Part shown: one piece after another, positions 8,988 through 17,109 of the stretch | Position numbering within the stretch: the stretch's first letter is position 1 | How the letters are laid out: each line of letters begins with the position of its first letter | Assembly (NCBI GenBank): GCA_016192455.1 | Contig: JACPUC010000017.1 | Span: 69,581 to 133,580 of the forward strand | DNA from: Candidatus Tectimicrobiota bacterium | GTDB taxonomy: Bacteria > JACPUC01 | Direction: 5' to 3' | Length of the DNA: 64,000 bases | Notes under the pieces: model-generated | The model's input: the letters and a program-made list of their open reading frames with translations, nothing else | Database searches by the model: none | Told to the model about the DNA's origin: nothing | Translations under genes and position numbers: made by a program

Positions 8988-9200
8988 TCATCTACGCTTG
9001 GTGACGCTGACGTGGCGGACGACGGCGTTGCGCCACTCGTAGGGAGCCGCCTCGGGACTGGAGACGGCGAGGAACGTTTCGATGACGGCGCGCCGCTCAG
9101 CCGCCGAGGTGAAGCCGGCGCCGCGTGGGGCGCGACGCGTCAGGATGTTGAACCAGCACTCGATCTGGTTCAGCCAGTTGGCCTGGGTCGGCACGGCGAT
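8988..9200 (-). pseudogene. Remnant of IS630-type transposase (C-terminus)
   Basis: The minus strand encodes VPTQANWLNQIECWFNILTR and RAPRGAGFTSAAERRAVIE, ending AAPYEWRN plus a short tail. This is the typical C-terminal block of IS630-family DDE transposases (VPTHASWLNQIE.WFSILTRRALRG). About 70 residues remain; the upstream catalytic region is missing. It lies 73 bases from the end of livF, where an operon terminator would be expected, and marks the right edge of the acquired segment. Confidence 0.8.
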
Positions 9201-9273
9201 CGCCCCGCCGCGCAGCCCTGCCCCTTCTGCCGCACCCTGCCAGTCACTTCCTCCCTGCCACCAGCCCCTCTCC

Positions 9274-9981
9274 TCACCCGCCAAGGTAGGCGGCCTTCAC
9301 CTTTGGGTCTTCGACCAGGCGCGCGGCCTCGTCGGCAAGGGTGATGACGCCGTTCTCCAGCACGTAGCCGCGGTGCGCCAGGCGCAGGGCCATGAAGGCG
9401 TTCTGCTCGACGAGCAGGATCGTCACCCCCTGGCGGTTGATCTCGCCGATGGTGGCGAAGAGCTGCTGCACCAGCATCGGCGCCAGGCCGAGCGAGGGCT
9501 CGTCCAGCAGCAGGAGCTTCGGACGGGCCATGAGGGAGCGGCCGATGGCGAGCATCTGTTGCTCGCCGCCGCTGAGCGACCAGGCCAACTGCCGGCGGCG
9601 CTCCCGCAGCGCCGGGAAGAGATGATAGACCTTCTCCAGCTCCGCCTGGTAAGGCTCGCCGCGACGCCGCCAGGAGGCGGTGGCCACCTCCAGGTTCTCC
9701 TCCACGGTCAGGCCGGGGAAGACGCGCCGCCCTTCCGGGGCCTGGGCGATGCCGCGCCGCACGATCTCATCCGCCGGGCAGCGCTGAATCTCTTCTCCCA
9801 GGTAGGCGATGCTTCCCCGCCGCGCTCGGAGCAGGCCGGAGACGGTTTTCAGGATGGTGGACTTGCCCGCCCCGTTGGCGCCGATGAGGGTGACGATCTC
9901 CCCCTCCCGCACCTCGAAGGAGACCCCTTTCAGGGCCTCGATGTGGCCGTAGAACACATGCAGCGCTTCACACTGCAACAT
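9274..9981 (-). CDS. livF: Branched-chain amino acid ABC transporter ATP-binding protein LivF
   Basis: A 235-residue ABC ATPase of the LivF type. Walker A is GANGAGKST near residues 33-41, the signature is LSGGEQQ near 135, and Walker B is LLLLDEPSLGLAP near 155, followed by the H-loop replaced by the LVEQN motif usual in LivF. It is the last gene of the livKHMGF operon and overlaps livG by 14 bases, which supports translational coupling. It should dimerise with LivG on the cytoplasmic face of LivH/LivM. The substrate of such systems ranges from amino acids to amides, urea or aromatic acids and is not defined here. Confidence 0.93.
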   Translation of the reverse strand: MLQCEALHVFYGHIEALKGVSFEVREGEIVTLIGANGAGKSTILKTVSGLLRARRGSIAYLGEEIQRCPADEIVRRGIAQAPEGRRVFPGLTVEENLEVATASWRRRGEPYQAELEKVYHLFPALRERRRQLAWSLSGGEQQMLAIGRSLMARPKLLLLDEPSLGLAPMLVQQLFATIGEINRQGVTILLVEQNAFMALRLAHRGYVLENGVITLADEAARLVEDPKVKAAYLGG

Positions 9982-10747
9982 CGGCGCTTCCTAGGTAGGC
10001 TTCGATGACCTCGGGCGAGTTCTGGACCTCCGCCGGGGTGCCGTCGGCGATCTTCTTGCCGAAATCGAGCACCATGACGCGGTCGGCGAGGGACATCACG
10101 AAGCGCATGTTGTGCTCGATGAGGAGGATGCTGATCTGCCGCTGGCGGATGACCCTGATGCGCTCCTGGAGCTGGTCGGCCTCTTCCGGGTTGAGACCCG
10201 CCGCCGGCTCATCGAGCATGAGGATCTTCGGTTCCGTCGCCAGGGCGCGCGCCAGCTCGAGCAGGCGCTGCTGGCCATACGGCAGGCTGTCGGCGCGCAG
10301 CAACTCCTTCCCCGCCAGCCCCACCAGGTGCAGGGCCTCCCTCGCCTTGGCGCGCGCCTGCCGTTCCTCGCGGCGGGCCGCCGGCGTTCTGAAGATGGAG
10401 GGAAAGAACCCGACGGTGCCGCGACAGTAGTGTCCCACCAGCACGTTGTTCAGCACCGTCTGAGTGGCGAAGAGGCGGATGTTCTGGAAGGTGCGTGAAA
10501 TGCCAAGCCTGGCGATGAGGTACGGTCGCAGGCCGATGAGGGTGCGCCCGCCCAGCGTGATCGCGCCGCTCGTTGGGGTGTAGATGCCGCTGATCATGTT
10601 CAGGAAGGTGGTCTTGCCGGCGCCATTCGGCCCGATGATGGCCAGGATGGTGCCAGGGGCCAGCGCCATGTCCACCTGGTCGAGGGCGACCAGCCCGCCA
10701 AAGCGCATCGTCAGTTGCTTCGCCTCCAGCATCGCCTCGCTGCTCAC
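9968..10747 (-). CDS. livG: Branched-chain amino acid ABC transporter ATP-binding protein LivG
   Basis: A 259-residue ABC ATPase. Walker A GPNGAGKTT near residues 39-47, Walker B ILMLDEPAAGLNP near 170 and the LLIEHNM H-loop region near 205 are all present, as is the LivG-type C-terminal extension ending EVIEAYLGS. The signature loop reads LPYGQQRLLE, the usual LivG variant of LSGGQ. It lies between livM and livF and overlaps livF by 14 bases. Confidence 0.93.
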   Translation of the reverse strand: MSSEAMLEAKQLTMRFGGLVALDQVDMALAPGTILAIIGPNGAGKTTFLNMISGIYTPTSGAITLGGRTLIGLRPYLIARLGISRTFQNIRLFATQTVLNNVLVGHYCRGTVGFFPSIFRTPAARREERQARAKAREALHLVGLAGKELLRADSLPYGQQRLLELARALATEPKILMLDEPAAGLNPEEADQLQERIRVIRQRQISILLIEHNMRFVMSLADRVMVLDFGKKIADGTPAEVQNSPEVIEAYLGSADVAV

Positions 10748-10871
10748 GATCGGCTTCCCGTCCTTGCGCCCCGTTGATCGCCGCGTCGTCCTGCGGGGTG
10801 GCGGCCGCCCTGGCCGCTTCGCGGCGGTGCGGCGCGCGCTTCCCTTCTGCCGTGCGCCGGCGGTCCCTGCC

Positions 10872-11918
10872 TCAGGGCGATTTGTCTCTGGCGCCTACCG
10901 ACACGGGCGGGTTGGTGGTCGACCCGCTCGCCGCTGCTTGTCGGGGAGCGGCGGGGGCCGCGAACGCCCGGCCCAGTCTCCCCCTCAGCCAGGCGCCGGC
11001 ACGCTCAAAAAGCCCCACCAGACCATACGGCATGCGCAAGATGAAGATGATGAGGAGCACGCCGTACACCACCATGTAGTACGACTTCAGGAATCGCAGC
11101 CACTCCGGAAGGAAGGTCAGGATGAAGGCGCCGAGGAGCGGCCCTCCAAGGGTGCCGAGGCCGCCCACTACGAGCATGACGAGGAGCTGGATGGAGGCTT
11201 CGAGGGAGAAGTTATCCGGGCTGATGTAGGTCGACCAGTGGGCGTAGAGGCTGCCGGCGATGCCGCCGTACACCGCACTGATGACAAACGCCAGCACCTT
11301 CATGTTGGCGACGTTGACCCCCATGGCCTCGGCGGCGATGTTGCCCTCGCGGACCGCCAGGAAGGCGCGCCCGAACTTCGAGTCGCGGATGAGGACGGTG
11401 ATGCCGGTGAGGATGATGAGCATCCCCCAGGCGAGGTAGAAGAACATCTCATCCGAAGCGAAGACGAGGGGCCCGAGCCGCGGCGGAGGGATGTCCCGGA
11501 GACCTTGCGAACCGTTCGTCACCGGTTCCCAGTTGAGGAGCACGAAGTAGACGACCTGGCCGAAGGCCAGGCTTGCCATCGCCAGGTAGTGCCCTTTCAG
11601 CTTCAGGGTGGGGTAGCCGACCACCCAGGCGACGATGGCCGCGGCGATGGCGCCGCAGAACATCCCCACCAGGAAGGGAACGCCCCAGCCCATGACGAGG
11701 AGCGATGAGGCGTAGGCGCCGACCCCCCAGAAGGCAGCATGGCCCAGGTTCACTTGTCCGGCGTAGCCCATCACGATGTTCAGCCCCAGCACCAGGATCA
11801 TGTAGATGCCGGCCAGGTTCGTCAGGTGCAGGGCATAATCGCTGGGCATGAGGAACGGCGCGGCGATGAAGAGGACAAGGCCGACGAGCGTTCCCATGAG
11901 GGTGACGCCGATTTTCAC
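10872..11918 (-). CDS. livM: Branched-chain amino acid ABC transporter permease LivM
   Basis: A 348-residue inner-membrane permease with about ten hydrophobic segments. The LivM signature GYAGQVNLGHAAFWGVGAY is near residues 52-70, and the conserved SKFGRAFLAVREGNIAAEAM cytoplasmic loop is near 180. The last 40 residues are a hydrophilic Ala/Pro-rich tail. It is followed 124 bases later by livG and preceded by livH. Confidence 0.93.
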   Translation of the reverse strand: MKIGVTLMGTLVGLVLFIAAPFLMPSDYALHLTNLAGIYMILVLGLNIVMGYAGQVNLGHAAFWGVGAYASSLLVMGWGVPFLVGMFCGAIAAAIVAWVVGYPTLKLKGHYLAMASLAFGQVVYFVLLNWEPVTNGSQGLRDIPPPRLGPLVFASDEMFFYLAWGMLIILTGITVLIRDSKFGRAFLAVREGNIAAEAMGVNVANMKVLAFVISAVYGGIAGSLYAHWSTYISPDNFSLEASIQLLVMLVVGGLGTLGGPLLGAFILTFLPEWLRFLKSYYMVVYGVLLIIFILRMPYGLVGLFERAGAWLRGRLGRAFAAPAAPRQAAASGSTTNPPVSVGARDKSP

Positions 11919-11968
11919 GGTGCTGCATCCCTCGGCAGGCGCCTGGAGCTTCTCAGCCGCCAGGAGCG

Positions 11969-12841
11969 TCAGACCTTTTCCTGGATTTTTTCACCAAAGA
12001 ACCCTTGCGGGCGGACGAAGAGGACGACGAGCATGATGAGCACCGCAAAGGCATCCTTGTACGCAGAGGAGATGTAGGCGGCGCCGAACACCTCCAGGAG
12101 CCCGAGGAAGAGCCCTCCGGTGATCGCTCCGGCCATGCTCCCGAAGCCGCCGACGATGCTGGCGACGAACGCCTTCACGCCGACGTGGAACCCCATGTTG
12201 GTGGAGACGAAGAGGACCGGCGCCAGGATGAGGCCGGCGATGGCGGCCAGGAAGGAGCTCATGACGAAGGTGATGATCATCATACGCTCGACCTTGATGC
12301 CCATCAGCCGCGCCGCTTCCTGGTCCTGGGCCGTGGCCTGCAGCTTGCGGCCCAGGAAGGTCTTCTCGAAAAAGAGGTACTGCGCCACCAAGAGGGCGAC
12401 GGTAATGCCGATGATGAAAAGGTGTTGCGGCAGGATGACGGCATCCCCCACCTCGATCGGCACGTCGCTTACCAGGGTTCCGAAGAAGAACTCTTCGGGT
12501 CCCCAGGCCCAGTCCTGGATCGCCAAGTTGCGCAGGATGATGCCGACCGCGATGGTGCTGATGATGACGGTGAGGAAGGGCTTGTCGCGCAGCGGGTAGT
12601 AAGCGACGCGCTCGAAGACGTAACCGAACACGAGCATCAGAAGCATCGACAGGAAGTAGGCGAGCCACAGGGGCCAGCCGAGCATGGTGGCGAAGGTGAC
12701 GCCGAAGAAGGCGCCGAGCATCACCATGTCGCCCTGGGCAAAGTTGATCGCGCCGACGGCCACATAGATGAGGAGGAACCCCAGCGCCACCAGCGCGTAA
12801 ATACTTCCCATGGCCAAGCCGCTGATCACGAGCTGCAGCAC
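11969..12841 (-). CDS. livH: Branched-chain amino acid ABC transporter permease LivH
   Basis: A 290-residue permease with eight or so hydrophobic segments; it pairs with LivM to form the membrane channel. The LivH landmark AINFAQGDMVMLGAF is near residue 35 and the AQDQEAARLMGIKVERM loop near 185. The GTG at 12841 is chosen because GGGGAGAG lies at proper spacing and the next residues (VLQLVISGLAMGSIYALVA) match family N-termini. An ATG at 12925 would run into the intergenic hairpin region. Confidence 0.91.
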   Translation of the reverse strand: MLQLVISGLAMGSIYALVALGFLLIYVAVGAINFAQGDMVMLGAFFGVTFATMLGWPLWLAYFLSMLLMLVFGYVFERVAYYPLRDKPFLTVIISTIAVGIILRNLAIQDWAWGPEEFFFGTLVSDVPIEVGDAVILPQHLFIIGITVALLVAQYLFFEKTFLGRKLQATAQDQEAARLMGIKVERMMIITFVMSSFLAAIAGLILAPVLFVSTNMGFHVGVKAFVASIVGGFGSMAGAITGGLFLGLLEVFGAAYISSAYKDAFAVLIMLVVLFVRPQGFFGEKIQEKV

Positions 12842-12930
12842 GCCGCTCTCTCCCCAACCGTCCCCCACGCCACGCTGGATGCTCCGGAGCGCTCCCGGCC
12901 CCTGGTCCTCCGCGAGCGTGCGCAAGGCTC

Positions 12931-12965
12931 AGGATGGGGTGCGGCAAGCCGCCGCACCCCATCCT
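12931..12965 (-). promoter_or_regulatory. Perfect 15-bp stem-loop between livK and livH
   Basis: AGGATGGGGTGCGGC (12931-12945) and its exact complement (12951-12965) enclose a 5-base loop. It lies about 85 bases after the livK stop and 90 bases before the livH start. There is no U-tract in the transcribed (minus) direction, so it looks more like a stem that protects the 3' end of livK mRNA, or a partial terminator, than a full intrinsic terminator. Such an element would allow excess binding protein over permease. Confidence 0.7.
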
Positions 12966-13049
12966 GACCAACGTTTCTCCAGCCCGGGACCTCGAGGGGG
13001 TCGCCTCCTCCCCCAGGGTTTGCAGGGCAGCCGAGGCGCTCCCTCCGCC

Positions 13050-14192
13050 TTACTGCGGGGTGGCGTCGATCAACTCGATGATCTGCTGCTCCTTGTCCTT
13101 CACGCGCACGATGGCGCCGAAATGCGACAGGTTCCCATCCTTATCAGAGGTGTGGCGGCCGGCGATGCCTTGGAAGTTCTTCGTGGCCAGCAAGGCGTCA
13201 CGAATGCCGGCGCGGCTGACGCCGCCGCGGCTAATCGCGTCAATGACCATGAGCCCGCCATCGTAGCCAATGGCGGCGTACTCGTCCGCCGGCTTGCCCC
13301 AGCGCTTCTCGAAGCGCTTCACCCAATCCTGCACCTTGGGGTCCTTGCTCTGGCCCGGCACCGCCTTCACGACGATGTAGATATCTTCGACGGCGCCCTT
13401 CGCCAGCAGCTTCATGGTGGGGGGAATGATCGGGTGGGAGATGCGCGGCATCTTCAGGCCAAGCTCATAGGCCTGCTTGAGGATGATGGCGATGCCGCCC
13501 TGGTCGCTCGCCACCAGCAACACCTCGGCATCGGAGTTCTTGATCTTGCGGAGCTGCGCGGTGACGTCCTTGTCGCCGAGGGTGTGCGACTCGTCAACGA
13601 CGACCTTGGCGCCGATCTTCTCCGCCGTCTCGCGGGCGATCTTCGCGGAGCCGGTGCCATACTCGTCATTGCCGTGCATGAGGGCCAGCTTCTTGAAGCC
13701 GAGCTTCTCCACCGCAAAGCGCGCCTGCGCCGTGGATGAGACGGCGTCGGTGGGAATCATGTCGAACATCCACTCGCTCTGCGCCGCCAGCTTGGCATTC
13801 GTGCCCGACACGATGGTGGGGATGCCCGCCTTGGTCACGTAGGACTCGATGGCGTAGGACTGGGTGGAGAGTGGCATGCCGAGAATCACGTCCGGCTCCA
13901 GGCTGATGGCCTTCTGGGCCGCATTCTGGGCGCTTGGGTTGCTGCCGCCGGCGTCAACCACGGTGAACTCGATCTTATACTTGCTGATGCCCCCCTTGGC
14001 ATTCACTTCCTCGAAGGCGAGCTGCGCGCCACGTTGGACCGAGAGCCCGAGGGTGGCGAACTTGTCGGTGATCGGCGCCAGGATCACGACCTTCGGCGAG
14101 CGGGTCACTTCCGCGGCGCGCGCCACGGCCGGAACAATGGTGATGAGCAGCGCCAGAACGAGCAACGCAACGAAGAGCGTACGCCGTTTCAT
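13050..14192 (-). CDS. livK: Branched-chain amino acid ABC transporter substrate-binding protein
   Basis: A 380-residue periplasmic binding protein of the LivJ/LivK (type I fold) family. It begins with a signal peptide (MKRRTLFVALLVLALLITIV, then a PAVARAAE cleavage region) and continues with VILAPITDKFATLGLSVQRG and NAKGGI, typical of the family. The start at 14192 has a strong AAGGAG site; the frame is open further upstream without any sensible start. First gene of the livKHMGF operon. The ligand is unknown; these proteins bind amino acids, amides and also aromatic acids in related soil bacteria. Confidence 0.92.
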   Translation of the reverse strand: MKRRTLFVALLVLALLITIVPAVARAAEVTRSPKVVILAPITDKFATLGLSVQRGAQLAFEEVNAKGGISKYKIEFTVVDAGGSNPSAQNAAQKAISLEPDVILGMPLSTQSYAIESYVTKAGIPTIVSGTNAKLAAQSEWMFDMIPTDAVSSTAQARFAVEKLGFKKLALMHGNDEYGTGSAKIARETAEKIGAKVVVDESHTLGDKDVTAQLRKIKNSDAEVLLVASDQGGIAIILKQAYELGLKMPRISHPIIPPTMKLLAKGAVEDIYIVVKAVPGQSKDPKVQDWVKRFEKRWGKPADEYAAIGYDGGLMVIDAISRGGVSRAGIRDALLATKNFQGIAGRHTSDKDGNLSHFGAIVRVKDKEQQIIELIDATPQ

Positions 14193-14489
14193 CTCCTGTC
14201 TCCTTCTTGACCAAGCGGCAGGATGCTTCACCTCAACCGGGATGCAGGACGTTTGCTCGGCTTCACCTCCTTCGCAGCAGGTGCGTCCGACGGCGCGGAC
14301 ATGAGAAGTCGACAGCGGTGTGTTCCCCTGTCGGTACGAGCATTCCACCAAGACCGCGCCTGCTTGTCAAGGCGCCGCGGCGGCCGCCCAGCTTTGGCGC
14401 GCCTCCTGCCCGCCCCGCGCATCTACCATGGCGCCCGCCGACCCTCCCTGGGCGCCAGAGCTGTGGGAAGAGCGGCGGATCGCTTCGGG

Positions 14490-16013
14490 CTAGGTCAGGT
14501 ACGGCGCCACCTTCGCCTTGATCTTCTCCATGGCCTCCTTCGGAGGCCGCGCCGGCACCTGGTGCAGCTTCGTGAAGCGCTCGGGCAGCTTGAAGGTGGC
14601 GTCGATGCCGAGTTGCTCGCTCGTCACCGTATTGCCTTGCGGCGTCGCCAGCGCCGAGGGATCGAAGTAGAGCACCTGCCCCTTGTCGTTGAAGATCGTA
14701 TCGCTCTTCGGCTGCACCCGAGTATTGAGCGCCCAGATGACCTCGTCGAGGCTGTACGGGTCGATATCCGGGCCGACCACGACGACGTACTTCGCCACCG
14801 CTCCATACCGCCCCGGCGAGCCCCACACCGCATGGATGATCTGGTGCCCGAACCAGGCATACGGCTTCTCATGGGCGTCAACATTGAGCTGCACCACGTA
14901 GAACATGCCGCGCCCGCCGAAGGAGGGGTAGGCAACAACGTCTTGCACCTGCGGGAAACCCGACCGCAGGTAGCTCAGCACCTCGCTCTCGATGGTGATG
15001 AGCTGCAGGAAGCCGTGATCGTAGGGGGGCATGAAGCTGCGGGAGGGATGCCAGATGGGATCGCGCCGGCGGGTGATGCAGTTGATCTTCGTCACCGGCA
15101 GCAGTTGGTACTCATTGTAGTAACCCAGGAAGTTCCCATGCTTGTAGTCGGCAAGCTCTTGATCCGGCAGCACCTCTCCTTCGAGCACCCACTCGGACGT
15201 CGCCGGCACGTAGAGGTCCACCGTCTCGCAGCGCACGATCTCCGTGGGGCCGCCGCGCAGCGCCCCCACCATGGCGTACTTGTCCCAGGCGTGGCTGCCG
15301 CGGGGGCAGCGCGGGCCGCCGCCGATGATGAAGAGTTGCGGCTCGATGCAGGAGGCGATGGCGATCTCCAGCGGTTTGCCGCGCTTGACGGCGTTGGCGT
15401 AGTTCTCCGCCACGTGGATGCCCGTGGGGGGCTTCCAGAAGATGTAGGAGATGAGGCAGCGGCGGCGCAGCTCCTCGCTGTACGGCGTGCCGTCGTGCTG
15501 CAGATCGAGGAACGAGTGCAACAGGGCGCTGGCGTTCAAGGTGCCGGTGTCGGGGTCGCGCGTTACGGAGACGTTGTCGGAGATCATCGCCGACCACTCT
15601 TCGCCGAACCAGACCTTCGGCACTTGGGTTTGCAGGTCGATGTCGTCGCCCCGGATGATCACCTCCTTGCAGGGCGCTTTGCCGGGATCCACGATGACCG
15701 GCTCGGGCCAGCTCTCCGGCGGCGTCTTCACCGCCGCGGCCAGCTTCTCCTTGGCCTCGCCCCAGTTCTCCACCTCCAGCGCCAGGCACATGCGCTTGCG
15801 GCTGCCGATGTTGCCGATGTAAACCGGCACGCCAGGGGTGTTGTACCCCTCCAGGTTCGTCAGCTTCACCGCCGGCACGTTGTTGATCGAGAGGTAGCGG
15901 CTCAGCGCCATCAACTCGTTGTCGTTCCGCGTGACGCGAATGGGGACGTCCAAGGTGCGAAGCTCGCCCTGCTCTTCCAGATGCCGAAGAAATGCGCGCT
16001 GGTCCTGAAACAT
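14490..16013 (-). CDS. UbiD-family protein, divergent (catalytic Arg and Glu not conserved)
   Basis: A 507-residue UbiD-fold protein. Family features are present: FQDQRAFLRHLEEQGEL at the start, SVTRDPDTG near 165, an IGGGPRCPRGSHAWDKYAMV region near 258, EWVLEGEVLP near 300 and the C-terminal DPYSLDEVIWAL. However, the Arg of the usual GxYRxQ motif is replaced (the region reads LNASALLHSF) and the EGPFGE acid pair reads YKHGNFLGYY. It may therefore not be a standard prenyl-FMN decarboxylase. The ATG at 16013 has a GGGAGG site; upstream codons are non-homologous. A 12-base tandem repeat lies just upstream. It does not touch the liv operon (297-base gap). Confidence 0.85.
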   Translation of the reverse strand: MFQDQRAFLRHLEEQGELRTLDVPIRVTRNDNELMALSRYLSINNVPAVKLTNLEGYNTPGVPVYIGNIGSRKRMCLALEVENWGEAKEKLAAAVKTPPESWPEPVIVDPGKAPCKEVIIRGDDIDLQTQVPKVWFGEEWSAMISDNVSVTRDPDTGTLNASALLHSFLDLQHDGTPYSEELRRRCLISYIFWKPPTGIHVAENYANAVKRGKPLEIAIASCIEPQLFIIGGGPRCPRGSHAWDKYAMVGALRGGPTEIVRCETVDLYVPATSEWVLEGEVLPDQELADYKHGNFLGYYNEYQLLPVTKINCITRRRDPIWHPSRSFMPPYDHGFLQLITIESEVLSYLRSGFPQVQDVVAYPSFGGRGMFYVVQLNVDAHEKPYAWFGHQIIHAVWGSPGRYGAVAKYVVVVGPDIDPYSLDEVIWALNTRVQPKSDTIFNDKGQVLYFDPSALATPQGNTVTSEQLGIDATFKLPERFTKLHQVPARPPKEAMEKIKAKVAPYLT

Positions 16014-16375
16014 GGTGTCCCTCCCGGAAAGCCCTGCCTTCCTCAATCGTATTGGGAATAGTATTGGAAATGTGCCCTGCGCTGCGTTCTGTCAACGATA
16101 AAACCACTTCGTCGCTCCCACGATGGCTGCGGCCGGCATCGCCTGAAGCTGGCTGGCGCAAGGGGCGAGATCGCCGCGCCGCCAGCCCCCTGTTTCAGCC
16201 TCTTGGGGCGACAGTCTGGGGCGCCAGTTCGAGGCAGGGCGCAGGGGGCTGGCGCCCGTGGGCGGCAGCAAGCGAGCGCCGAGGCTTTGCGATTCCGCGG
16301 ATTCGTGGTATACACGGGCTGACTCGATCTCCCGATCGGGGAGAATGATGCAGTGCTCTGGAGCTGAATGATCCC
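16014..16375. other. Divergent intergenic region of about 360 bases
   Basis: Located between the divergent UbiD-like gene (minus) and the phosphatase gene (plus). It holds the tandem repeat at 16049-16072 and a minus-strand TTGACA-like hexamer near 16095-16100 without a well-placed -10. No coding sequence recognised. Confidence 0.5.
16049..16072. repeat. 12-base tandem direct repeat upstream of the UbiD-like gene
   Basis: GTATTGGGAATA (16049-16060) is followed at once by GTATTGGAAATG (16061-16072), 10 of 12 positions identical. It is an AT-rich island 36 bases upstream of the start codon at 16013, a position fitting an operator in the leader or promoter. Confidence 0.5.
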
Positions 16376-16846
16376 GTGTATCGCGTTCTCTTCGTCTGCA
16401 CCGCGAATATGTGTCGCAGCCCCATGGCTGAGGGCATCCTGAAGCACCTCCTCGCTACGGCGTACGCCAGGACAAGCCTGGCGAAGATGGAGGTGAACTC
16501 GGCCGGCATGCAGGCAGAGCCGGAGAACGAGCCCCTGCGCGAGAGCGTCGAAGCCGCTGCGAAGTTCGGGGTGGATATCTCCCAGCATCGCTCGCAGCCG
16601 CTCACCAAGGAGCTCCTTGATGCCGCCGACTACGTCCTGGTGATGGAAGCGTCACATCTGCGCTCACTGCGCTTTATGAGCCCGACTGCAAGCATGAAGA
16701 CGGCGCTCCTGAAATCGTTCATCGAGAAGAATCCCAAGAAGCAGGACATCAGCGATCCGGTGGGGCGCCCCCTGCGCTACCATGTGGAATGCTTCGAAGA
16801 GCTCATGCGGGCCATCCGGGGTTTCTTGAAGTACATCCACCACTAA
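16376..16846 (+). CDS. Low-molecular-weight protein tyrosine phosphatase family
   Basis: A 156-residue protein with the CX5R P-loop CTANMCRS (Cys8 to Arg14) at its N-terminus and the general-acid DP motif in DISDPVG near residue 127, which define the LMW-PTPase/arsenate reductase fold. Substrates in bacteria are protein phosphotyrosine or phosphoarginine, or arsenate; the sequence does not decide. The GTG at 16376 is the only start just ahead of the conserved YRVLFVCTAN strand. There is no arsenic gene nearby, which favours a phosphatase. Confidence 0.87.
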   Translation: MYRVLFVCTANMCRSPMAEGILKHLLATAYARTSLAKMEVNSAGMQAEPENEPLRESVEAAAKFGVDISQHRSQPLTKELLDAADYVLVMEASHLRSLRFMSPTASMKTALLKSFIEKNPKKQDISDPVGRPLRYHVECFEELMRAIRGFLKYIHH

Positions 16847-17109
16847 GGGCTGCCGTGCCGTGGAACGCTGCCGCGCACGCGCGCCGGCTGGCGCAGCCGT
16901 GGCGCGAAGAGCTGCCGAGGCCGCGCGGTGCGCCCTTCGGGAGAGGGGAAGGAAGCGCTCCGGCCGGGCGGCACAGGGCTCCGCCACACGCTTCCGAGAG
17001 GCCGCGCGGCGGGAACAGCGCAGAGATCCCGATGCAAGGCGACTCGTCCGCAGCCGTGGTCTCGCCTGGGTCTCACCCATTGGGCACGAGGTGAAGGAGA
17101 GGGTGGCCC

